A stretch of 5,046 nt of DNA from an uncultured Blautia sp. (lineage in GTDB: Bacteria; Bacillota; Clostridia; Lachnospirales; Lachnospiraceae). The notes under the pieces were generated by a model. It searched no databases. It saw nothing but the letters and a program-made list of their open reading frames with translations, and was not told where the DNA came from. This document shows, piece after piece, positions 1 through 5,046 of the stretch (positions within the stretch are counted from its first letter, which is position 1; every line of letters starts with the position of its first letter). The position numbers and the translations under genes were made by a program. The stretch is from positions 1 to 5,046 of the forward strand of contig CAMBYR010000163.1 in the NCBI GenBank assembly GCA_945872375.1. The letters are read 5' to 3'.

Positions 1-1
1 A

Positions 2-124
2 TTTATCACATTCCAGGGAACCCTGTCTTCCTGGTGGACAAGAATTACCATTGCGGCTCTGCTTTGCTTCTTCATTGTCCTGCAGAGTGTCTTTGCAGCC
101 ATGAAGGAGAAAGGAAAACACTGA
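2..124 (+). CDS. C-terminal end of an unidentified membrane protein (5' partial)
   Basis: The frame is open from the window edge to TGA at 122-124 and gives 40 residues. Residues about 15-33 form a hydrophobic run (ITIAALLCFFIVLQSVFAA), which reads as a final transmembrane helix. It is followed by a short basic tail (MKEKGKH) that would lie in the cytoplasm by the positive-inside rule. The piece before the helix contains an SSWWTR stretch, typical of a loop or membrane-interface segment. This frame is preferred over the neighbouring open frame because of the helix-plus-basic-tail pattern. The family cannot be told from 40 residues; a permease or other polytopic membrane protein would fit. No convincing terminator follows, and the next gene has its own promoter 60 bases downstream. 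Confidence 0.6.
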   Translation, partial: FITFQGTLSSWWTRITIAALLCFFIVLQSVFAAMKEKGKH

Positions 125-183
125 TGAAAAAAATATGAAGCCTGATACAGATAAGAATGCTTTTATATCTTAAAAAAATCTGC

Positions 184-212
184 TTGAAAACCTCATTTAT
201 TAACGATATCAT
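184..212 (+). promoter_or_regulatory. Sigma-A promoter for the FGGY kinase gene
   Basis: TTGAAA at 184-189 and TATCAT at 207-212 are separated by exactly 17 bases, close to the sigma-A consensus. Transcription would start near 218-220 and leave a leader of about 97 bases before the ATG at 316. The region is AT-rich and lies between the end of the membrane-protein gene and the kinase gene, which supports the call. It has not been mapped experimentally. Confidence 0.6.
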
Positions 213-230
213 AGACATATGGGGACTGAT

Positions 231-250
231 GGATCGTGATTCAGCGATCC
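231..250. promoter_or_regulatory. Inverted repeat in the kinase leader (possible operator)
   Basis: GGATCG at 231-236 and CGATCC at 245-250 are perfect complements separated by 8 bases. The repeat lies about 12-30 bases downstream of the inferred transcription start. It could be an operator for a sugar-responsive repressor or a minor RNA hairpin. No T-tract follows, so it is not a terminator. The arms are only 6 bases long, so chance is possible. Confidence 0.3.
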
Positions 251-315
251 GCAATTTCAAGAACAAATAAAGATGAAACAGTGTTGTTTATCGGAAAAAC
301 AGGAGGATTCGAATT

Positions 316-1920
316 ATGGGAGTAAATGAAATCAGAGAAGCCATTCTCAATAAAAAGACGGCGCTTGGTATTGAATTTGGTTCCACAAGAATTAAAGCGG
401 TACTTGTGGATGATACCTTTACACCGATCGCATCAGGCGGTTATACCTGGGAAAATCGTCTGGAGAACGGCATCTGGACATATAGTCTGGATGACATCTG
501 GAAAGGCATTCAGGCAAGCTATCAGGACATGGCAAAAGATGTTCAGGAAAAATACGGTGTGGAGATCACGGGGCTTGGTGCTCTTGGAATCAGTGCCATG
601 ATGCATGGATATATGCCTTTTAATAAAGAGGGCGAGCTGATGGTTCCGTTCCGCACCTGGAGAAATAATATTACGGGAGAAGCATCTGCCAGACTTCTGG
701 AGCTGTTTAACTACAATATTCCCCAGAGATGGAGTATTGCACATCTTTACCAGGCAATCTTAAACGGGGAAGAGCATGTGAAGGATATTGACTACATCGC
801 TACTCTGGATGCGTATGTGCACTGGAAGCTGACAGGAAAACGTGTTGTGGGAATCGGTTCCGCATCCGGCATGTTCCCCATTGATATCGAAACAAAGGAT
901 TATAACGCATCCATGCTGGAAAAATTTGAGGCTCTTACAGCACCATATGGATTCCCGTGGAAGATCCGGGATATTCTTCCCAAGTGTCTTCTTGCAGGAG
1001 AAGATGCAGGCTGCCTGACAGAAGAGGGTGCCAGACTTCTGGATGTTTCCGGAAAGCTTCAGGCAGGCGTTCCGCTTTGCCCGCCGGAAGGTGACGCAGG
1101 AACCGGTATGGTTGCCACCAACAGTGTAAAACAGCGTACAGGAAATACTTCTGCGGGAACTTCCGCATTTTCCATGGTAGTTTTGGAAAAAGATCTGTCC
1201 CGTCCGTATACGGAAATCGACATGGTTACGACACCGGATGGTGCTCTTGTTGCCATGGCTCATTCCAATAACTGTACCACAGACCTGAACTCCTGGGTGG
1301 GACTCTTTAAGGAATTCTCTCAGGCAATGGGCATGGAAGTGGATATGGACAAGCTGTACGGCACTCTTTATCATAAAGCCATGGAAGGAGATGCTGACTG
1401 CGGCGGACTTCTGTCCTACTGCTATTTCTCCGGCGAACATATGACAGGCTTTGAGGAAGGCAGACCGTTATTTGTGAAATCACCGGAAAGCCGATTCAAC
1501 CTTGCAAACTTTATGCGCACCCATCTGTATACCTCGATTGCAGCAATGTGTGTGGGCCTGAACATTCTCTTTGAGAAAGAAGATGTGAAGCTTGACCGAC
1601 TTATGGGACACGGCGGACTCTTTAAGACGGCCGGTGTCGGACAGCAGATCCTTGCAGATGCTGTCAATGCTCCGGTATCCGTAATGTCCACGGCAGGCGA
1701 AGGCGGTGCATGGGGAATCGCACTTCTGGCTTCCTATCTGATCAACAGGGAGGAAGGCGAAGCGCTGGAAGATTTCCTGGATAAAAAAGTCTTTGCCGGC
1801 AATGAGGGAACGACTCTGGAGCCGACACCGGAAGGCGTGGCAGGCTACCGTGTATTTATGGAAAATTACATGAAGGGACTTGGCATTGAACGTGCTGCTG
1901 TAGAAAGCGGTATCTGGTAA
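316..1920 (+). CDS. FGGY-family carbohydrate kinase, probable pentulose kinase
   Basis: This 534-residue cytoplasmic protein should phosphorylate a sugar (ketose or polyol) with ATP. The ASKHA nucleotide-fold motifs are visible in order. The phosphate-1 loop is at residues 18-33 (LGIEFGSTRIKAVLVD). The sugar-site Met-His pair is M96-H97 in AMMHGY, followed by FRTWRNN near 112-118. PPEGDAGTG at 256-264 carries the likely catalytic base D260. The phosphate-2 segment is RTGNTSAGTSAF at 274-285. The adenosine region is MGHGGLFKTAG at 430-440, then GEGGAWGIALLA at about 461-472. The length lies between typical xylulokinases (about 485-500) and AraB ribulokinases (about 565). Family membership is secure; the substrate is not. 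Ribulose or xylulose is likeliest, and it may belong to the clostridial non-AraB ribulokinase type. The ATG at 316 follows AGGAGG (301-306) by 9 bases. The phosphate-1 loop has Glu where most FGGY kinases have Asp. The gene appears monocistronic, between its own promoter and a terminator. Confidence 0.93.
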   Translation: MGVNEIREAILNKKTALGIEFGSTRIKAVLVDDTFTPIASGGYTWENRLENGIWTYSLDDIWKGIQASYQDMAKDVQEKYGVEITGLGALGISAMMHGYMPFNKEGELMVPFRTWRNNITGEASARLLELFNYNIPQRWSIAHLYQAILNGEEHVKDIDYIATLDAYVHWKLTGKRVVGIGSASGMFPIDIETKDYNASMLEKFEALTAPYGFPWKIRDILPKCLLAGEDAGCLTEEGARLLDVSGKLQAGVPLCPPEGDAGTGMVATNSVKQRTGNTSAGTSAFSMVVLEKDLSRPYTEIDMVTTPDGALVAMAHSNNCTTDLNSWVGLFKEFSQAMGMEVDMDKLYGTLYHKAMEGDADCGGLLSYCYFSGEHMTGFEEGRPLFVKSPESRFNLANFMRTHLYTSIAAMCVGLNILFEKEDVKLDRLMGHGGLFKTAGVGQQILADAVNAPVSVMSTAGEGGAWGIALLASYLINREEGEALEDFLDKKVFAGNEGTTLEPTPEGVAGYRVFMENYMKGLGIERAAVESGIW

Positions 1921-1936
1921 AGCCGGAATAAAATTG

Positions 1937-1981
1937 CGCCCGGGCATCTGGGAAAAAATCCAGATGCTTCAGGGCGTTTTT
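1937..1981 (+). terminator. Intrinsic terminator of the kinase gene
   Basis: An inner 8-bp perfect stem, GCATCTGG (1944-1951) with CCAGATGC (1960-1967), encloses an A-rich 8-base loop. An outer 5-bp stem, CGCCC (1937-1941) with GGGCG (1972-1976), extends it across a small internal loop. TTTTT (1977-1981) follows directly. It starts 17 bases after the kinase stop codon and separates that gene from the next operon. Confidence 0.92.
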
Positions 1982-2016
1982 GTCTTTGAAGATTCGACAT
2001 TTTTGGAGCAGAATAA

Positions 2017-2045
2017 TTGCAAATATGGAATCAGAATGCTATAAT
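2017..2045 (+). promoter_or_regulatory. Sigma-A extended -10 promoter for the exported-protein operon
   Basis: TTGCAA at 2017-2022 and a perfect TATAAT at 2040-2045 are separated by 17 bases. TGC directly before the -10 hexamer (2037-2039) makes it an extended -10. Transcription would start near 2051-2053 and give a short leader of about 30 bases before the ATG at 2084. The Shine-Dalgarno region in that leader is GAGGAAAGGA (2071-2080). The promoter lies just after the kinase terminator, which fits an independent transcription unit. Confidence 0.82.
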
Positions 2046-2083
2046 GAGCCCAAAGGAAATTTAGCGGAAAGAGGAAAGGAACT

Positions 2084-3985
2084 ATGAAAACAAGAAAGAA
2101 AATTCTTATGCTGATGCTTTCGGCAGCGTTAAGCGTTTCTTTTTCCATTCCGGCACAGGCGGAAGAATTCGGTGACGCTGTTTTTTCGGATGGCAGTATG
2201 GCAGTTCCGGAAACACAGACAGAGACTTCTTTTCAGGAACAGGAATCTGTAAAAGAAGAGTTATCCGGGGCTTCAGGATCATTCGGCGAAGTGTCGGAGG
2301 AGAGTGGACAGTCGGCAGAGGAGAAACTTCCCGATGAGTCTGTTTTTCAGGAAACAGATTTTTTTTCGGAAGAAACATCTGAGGAGCAGGAAGATACAGA
2401 GGTCTCCGATTTTGCAGATGAGGAGCTGTTTGAGGACGGCACCGGTCTGACTGCGGATGGAACGAATGCAAAAACAGGCTTTCAGGTTATCGGCGGAAAG
2501 ACCTATTATATTCTTGAGGACGGAACTTATCTTAAAGGCGCTCTCAAGCTGGACGGAAAAGCGTACTGGTTTGACAAAACGACAGGCGAGATGCAGACAG
2601 GCGCTGTAAAGGTAGGCACCAGCAGCTGGTGCTTTTATCAGGAAGACGGCATCCGCGTGGAAGCAGGCTGGGTAGATTATAACGGCAATCGTTATTATGT
2701 AAATCCCTTGTCCAGAAGACTTTTGAAGGGCTGGCAGGAAATTGACGGGAAAACGTACTACTTCAACGCTTACGATGACTGTGCCATGCTTCGGGGCTGC
2801 CTGAAGCGCAAGGGAAAAGTTTACTGGTTTGACAAGACTTCAGGTGCACAGCAGAAGGGACTTGTAAAGGTTGGAAGCAACTGGTACTTCTTCAGACCGG
2901 ATGACGGAAGCCGGGTGAACGGCGGCTGGATAGAATACAATGGAAACCGTTATTATGTGAATTCGGTAAATAAAAGACTGCTGAAAGGTTTTCAGGTGAT
3001 TGACGGAAAAACCTATTATTTTAACTCCGGAAAGAAATGTGCCATGACGAAGGGATGCCTGAAAGTGAATGGAAAAACCTACTGGTTTCATAAGACGACA
3101 GGTGTTCAGGAAAAAGGAATCATTGTTTTACCTTCGGGACGCTACTACTTTGGAGAAGACGGCAGCCGTGTGGACGGAGGATGGGTCACATATCAGGGAG
3201 CATCCTATTATGTAGATCCTAAGCTTCATCGATTCTGCGGAGGCTGGAAAACCATCAACGGCAAAGAATATCATTGTAACACCGTCACAGGTGTAATGGA
3301 TAAGGGACTGGTGGAAGTTGACGGATACATCTATTTCTTTGCGGATTCAGGGGAAAGACGTACCGGATTCATCAGCATCGGATCCTCCACCTACCTCTTT
3401 AATCCGTATCTGTGCATTGGAAAACAGGTTTTTGGCGGAAAAACCTATTTCCTTAAGAACGATGGCCAGCTGATGAAAAATGTGGTTCCCTATGATGCAG
3501 ACGGAAAGCATTATAAGATCGATGCCAATGGCGTGGCAACAGAGCTTTCCTATGAACAGTACCGTGCAAATCTGGTATTGAATCAGATCGGCAGAGATCT
3601 TCGGACAGCATTTAACTGGTCATCCAACCTGACTTATTACAGATACTGTGATGATGTACCGGCAGGTATGACGAAATGTCAGTGGTACTCCAGATATGGT
3701 TTTGAAAGAGGCTGCGGCAACTGTCATGTAATGGCATGTACCTTCTATCAGATGGCGGTCGCTCTGGGCTATGAAGCACATTATGTATATGGTTACGTTC
3801 CTCTGGCCAGCGGAGGTGTGGGCCATCATGGATGGGTGGAAATTGTGATCAATGGAACCACTTACGTATGTGATCCGGATTTCTACTATAACATGAGAAG
3901 AAAAGGAAGCAGCCTGACAGGTTATATGATTACCTACGGTACTCCGGGTACCTGGATGTACCAGAATTATCACAGAGAAACTTAA
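2084..3985 (+). CDS. Exported wall-binding-repeat protein with C-terminal transglutaminase-like domain
   Basis: This is a 633-residue secreted modular protein. Residues 1-26 are a Sec signal peptide: a basic start, a hydrophobic core, and AQA before a likely cut at 26/27. Residues 27 to about 130 are an acidic Glu/Ser/Thr-rich linker. Residues 132 to about 487 are 20-22-residue repeats of the G-x-x-x-x-(D/N)GK-x-YYF type, as in choline-binding and glucan-binding proteins. They suggest attachment to cell-wall polymer or carbohydrate. Residues about 488-633 form a transglutaminase-like domain. Its expected Cys-His-Asp triad is visible as C547 (GCGNCHV), H582 (HHGW) and D597 (CDPDF). Members of this superfamily can be proteases, amidases or crosslinking enzymes, so the reaction is not known. 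There is no LPXTG motif or C-terminal membrane helix, so surface retention would depend on the repeats. The protein is unusually rich in Cys for an exported Firmicutes protein. It is probably co-transcribed with the next gene, 24 bases downstream. Confidence 0.9.
   Translation: MKTRKKILMLMLSAALSVSFSIPAQAEEFGDAVFSDGSMAVPETQTETSFQEQESVKEELSGASGSFGEVSEESGQSAEEKLPDESVFQETDFFSEETSEEQEDTEVSDFADEELFEDGTGLTADGTNAKTGFQVIGGKTYYILEDGTYLKGALKLDGKAYWFDKTTGEMQTGAVKVGTSSWCFYQEDGIRVEAGWVDYNGNRYYVNPLSRRLLKGWQEIDGKTYYFNAYDDCAMLRGCLKRKGKVYWFDKTSGAQQKGLVKVGSNWYFFRPDDGSRVNGGWIEYNGNRYYVNSVNKRLLKGFQVIDGKTYYFNSGKKCAMTKGCLKVNGKTYWFHKTTGVQEKGIIVLPSGRYYFGEDGSRVDGGWVTYQGASYYVDPKLHRFCGGWKTINGKEYHCNTVTGVMDKGLVEVDGYIYFFADSGERRTGFISIGSSTYLFNPYLCIGKQVFGGKTYFLKNDGQLMKNVVPYDADGKHYKIDANGVATELSYEQYRANLVLNQIGRDLRTAFNWSSNLTYYRYCDDVPAGMTKCQWYSRYGFERGCGNCHVMACTFYQMAVALGYEAHYVYGYVPLASGGVGHHGWVEIVINGTTYVCDPDFYYNMRRKGSSLTGYMITYGTPGTWMYQNYHRET
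2477..3544 (+). repeat. Coding tandem repeats: 84-86-residue super-repeat of wall-binding units
   Basis: The repeat region encodes three well-preserved super-units, at 2477-2728, 2729-2986 and 2987-3241 (84, 86 and 85 residues). Each consists of four units of about 21 residues in the same order: a G(F/W)Q-x-I-x-GKTYY unit, a GKxYWF unit, a G-x-x-x-V/L unit with W/YxF, and a GW-x-x-Y-x-G-x-x-YYV unit. A fourth, degraded stretch (3242-3544) carries about five looser units. The conserved order points to duplication of whole four-unit blocks rather than of single units. Confidence 0.85.
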
Positions 3986-3993
3986 ATAAACAG

Positions 3994-3999
3994 AAAGGA
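3994..3999 (+). promoter_or_regulatory. Ribosome binding site that decides the start of the downstream gene
   Basis: AAAGGA lies 10 bases before the ATG at 4010. A competing ATG at 4003 in another frame is only 3 bases away, too close for normal initiation, and leads to a short Gly/Ser/Arg-rich frame of about 47 codons. The 4010 start gives a textbook signal peptide and is chosen. Confidence 0.75.
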
Positions 4000-4009
4000 C
4001 ATATGAGAC

Positions 4010-4909
4010 ATGAAGAAGAAAATCCTGGCAGCAGTGATGGCTGGATTTATGACAATGACAGTGATGACTGCCGGTGTGGCAGCAGAAGCAGCAGAAGCGC
4101 AGACCGAGGAGGCAGCACAGGAAGACGCAGAGGAAGCACAGGAAGATGCAGAAGCAGAGGAGCCTGAGGAGGAGATCAAGGTCCTTGGAACGAAAACAAA
4201 GGATTGTTTTGAAGTAAAGATGAAAAACTGTACCACAAGACTGATTACAGGTGTGGCAGTGAAAAAACTGGAGGATACGCAGTTTTCCGATAATCTTCTG
4301 GAAGAAGAGGAGCTCTTTGACAGAGATGAGACAAGAATCCTGTACTACAATCCGGATCCGGATGCAGAACCGGTAGATGAAACCGAAGAAGCAGCGGAGG
4401 AAGAGGCTGAAGAAGCAGTGGAAACCGTGGATGAAGAAGCAGCAGAGGCTGCAGATGCAGAAGCAGCCGCAGATGCGGACGAAATGCTTACTTACGAAGG
4501 CTATGATATTCAGATCACCTTCCAGGAGGATGGAGCAAACCTTGTTCTTCATTCCTTCCCGTTTGAGGATATGACAGAGTGTGAACTGTATGCGGAGGAC
4601 GGCGTGGTTTTCCTGAGATATGAAAGCCTTGCTACTGGAGAAGCCGTAGATACAAAAGAAGCACAGATCTCCATTATGCTGGAAGAGCAGGCTGCCGCAG
4701 CAGCAGCCCAGGAGGCACAGAAAGCACAGCAGGCAGCTGCACAGTCTTCTTCCGGTCAGACCTACCAGGAGCCGGTTTATGAAGAACCGGTATATGAGGA
4801 GCCGGTATACCAGGAGCCGGTATATGAGGAACCGGTTTATGAAGAACCTGCACCGGCAGAGCCTTCGGGCGGCGATGATGTGTGCCTGGACGGAGGCCTT
4901 GTATACTGA
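4010..4909 (+). CDS. Exported acidic protein with split beta-rich domain and EPVYE repeats, function unknown
   Basis: I cannot name this 299-residue protein. Residues 1 to about 25 form a Sec signal peptide (MKKKILAAVMAG start, cut near GVAA/EA). No lipobox cysteine is present, so it is not a lipoprotein. Residues 26-55 are an acidic Ala/Glu linker. Residues 56-117 and 159-223 alternate hydrophobic and polar residues as beta strands do, and they look like two halves of one small domain. An almost pure Glu/Ala/Asp insert (118-158) separates them. Residues 224-253 are Ala/Gln-rich, possibly helical, and contain K238. Residues 254-278 are five EPVY(E/Q) repeats. The tail ends GGDDVCLDGGLVY. No LPXTG motif or C-terminal membrane helix is visible. 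Its gene starts 24 bases after the transglutaminase-like gene with its own AAAGGA site, so the two are probably co-transcribed and co-exported. It could be a substrate, partner or spacer protein of that enzyme, but this is unproven. Confidence 0.85.
   Translation: MKKKILAAVMAGFMTMTVMTAGVAAEAAEAQTEEAAQEDAEEAQEDAEAEEPEEEIKVLGTKTKDCFEVKMKNCTTRLITGVAVKKLEDTQFSDNLLEEEELFDRDETRILYYNPDPDAEPVDETEEAAEEEAEEAVETVDEEAAEAADAEAAADADEMLTYEGYDIQITFQEDGANLVLHSFPFEDMTECELYAEDGVVFLRYESLATGEAVDTKEAQISIMLEEQAAAAAAQEAQKAQQAAAQSSSGQTYQEPVYEEPVYEEPVYQEPVYEEPVYEEPAPAEPSGGDDVCLDGGLVY
4769..4843 (+). repeat. Five 15-base tandem repeats encoding EPVY(E/Q)
   Basis: Five in-frame 15-base units start at 4769, 4784, 4799, 4814 and 4829. 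They differ mainly at third codon positions (GAG/GAA, GTT/GTA, TAT/TAC), plus one Glu-to-Gln change (CAG) at the end of unit 3. A degenerate sixth unit (EPAPA) follows. Synonymous variation with a constant peptide suggests selection on the protein repeat. Copy number could vary among strains by slippage or recombination. Confidence 0.9.
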
Positions 4910-4932
4910 TTTCTGATACAATGATAATAAGA

Positions 4933-4956
4933 AGTTGGGGTCAAAAGCCCCCAACT
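4933..4956. terminator. Strong hairpin after the operon, possible (bidirectional) terminator
   Basis: AGTTGGGG (4933-4940) and CCCCAACT (4949-4956) form a perfect 8-bp stem with an 8-base loop, 23 bases past the last stop codon. On the + strand the sequence after it (ATGATACC) lacks a T-tract, so termination there may be weak. On the - strand the stem is followed by TCTTATTAT, a better but imperfect T-rich tail. It may therefore serve a convergent gene from the right as well, or be part of a repeated intergenic element. Confidence 0.5.
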
Positions 4957-5046
4957 ATGATACCTACGGATTGCTCCGTGCTTTGCACTCTCACAATCCT
5001 ACCCGACATTCGCATATCGTGGGATTATAATCCCACTTTTATGCTC
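4957..5046. other. Non-coding tail with nested inverted repeats, possible interspersed element or leader
   Basis: No convincing coding frame is seen. Between the two strong palindromes, ACGGA (4966-4970) pairs with TCCGT (4975-4979), and the overlapping GTGC (4978-4981) pairs with GCAC (4985-4988). AATCCTAC (4995-5002) can pair with GTGGGATT (5019-5026), with one G-U wobble, in competition with the palindrome at 5019-5036. This density of short complementary segments resembles a structured RNA leader or a small interspersed repeat, but no known family is recognised. Confidence 0.35.
5019..5040 (+). terminator. Perfect palindrome followed by TTTT, possible second terminator
   Basis: GTGGGATTATAATCCCAC at 5019-5036 is a perfect 18-base palindrome. 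As RNA it would fold as GTGGGA/TCCCAC with a TTATAA loop, directly followed by TTTTAT. This is a short terminator-like structure for + strand transcription. Its centre contains TATAAT on both strands, so a -10 element or a protein-binding palindrome is an alternative. The window ends 6 bases after the T-run, so context is missing. Confidence 0.4.

Noticed and set aside
125..183. Terminator for the upstream membrane-protein gene
   Set aside because: Only weak 4-bp complementary segments (AAGC/GCTT) with long loops are present, so no credible stem-loop with a T-tract is seen.
197..211. Possible catabolite-repression (cre) site around TTAACGATATCA
   Set aside because: The central CG and right half fit, but the conserved TG and AA of the left half do not, so the match is too weak to call.
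72..266. A 64-codon open frame on the - strand over the first intergenic region
   Set aside because: It overlaps the 3' end of the membrane-protein gene and the kinase promoter. Its hydrophobic character comes from AT-rich DNA, and no ribosome binding site was noted for it.
760..1440. A 226-codon open frame on the - strand inside the kinase gene
   Set aside because: It is antisense to conserved FGGY motifs, has no recognisable domain, and its composition (many Cys, His, Ser) is that of a shadow frame.
2162..2476. A separate domain in the acidic stretch after the signal peptide of the transglutaminase-like protein
   Set aside because: The Glu/Ser/Thr/Phe-rich sequence has no repeat period or conserved motif that I can see, so it is treated as a disordered linker.
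4003..4146. Alternative ATG at 4003 in another frame, giving a short Gly/Ser/Arg-rich peptide
   Set aside because: It is only 3 bases from the Shine-Dalgarno sequence, has low-complexity out-of-frame composition, and overlaps the better-supported start at 4010.
4080..4480. GCA/GAA-rich DNA as a CRISPR or DNA-level repeat array
   Set aside because: There is no constant repeat length or spacer pattern. The bias is explained by Ala/Glu-rich coding sequence.
3620..4954. A 444-codon open frame on the - strand
   Set aside because: It lies antisense to two well-supported genes. Its Cys/Leu/Phe/Ser-rich protein is what results from reading Glu, Ala and Lys codons backwards, and such codons rarely produce antisense stops. 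No promoter or ribosome binding site supports it.

Overview
The window looks like the chromosome of a Gram-positive gut Clostridium relative, most likely a Lachnospiraceae member. The signs are strong AGGAGG-type ribosome binding sites, consensus sigma-A promoters, intrinsic terminators, Sec signal peptides on acidic Glu/Ala/Ser-rich secreted proteins, and a surface protein built from choline-binding/glucan-binding-type repeats. No RNA gene, CRISPR array, transposase or integrase is visible.

Layout on the + strand. Bases 2-124 are the 3' end of a gene that enters from the left; its last 40 codons encode a membrane helix and a basic tail. Bases 125-315 form an intergenic region with a good sigma-A promoter (184-212) and a small palindrome in the 5' leader. 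Bases 316-1920 encode a complete 534-residue FGGY-family carbohydrate kinase, probably a pentulose (ribulose/xylulose-type) kinase, which ends at a clear intrinsic terminator (1937-1981).

A second, extended -10 promoter (2017-2045) drives a likely two-gene operon for exported proteins. The first gene (2084-3985) encodes a 633-residue protein: signal peptide, acidic linker, about 17 wall-binding-type repeats arranged as an 84-86-residue super-repeat, and a C-terminal transglutaminase-like domain with a visible Cys547-His582-Asp597 triad. The second gene starts 24 bases later (4010-4909) and encodes a 299-residue exported acidic protein. It has a predicted beta-rich domain split by a Glu/Ala insert, a Gln/Ala-rich stretch, five EPVY(E/Q) repeats and a C-terminal tail with a lone cysteine. 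After it, 137 bases hold several inverted repeats that may be terminators, a leader of the next gene or an interspersed element.

The kinase and the exported pair are separated by a terminator and a new promoter, so they are probably functionally unrelated. The most interesting hypothesis is that the exported transglutaminase-like enzyme acts on its Gln/Lys/Tyr-bearing partner. This is inference from adjacency and composition only.
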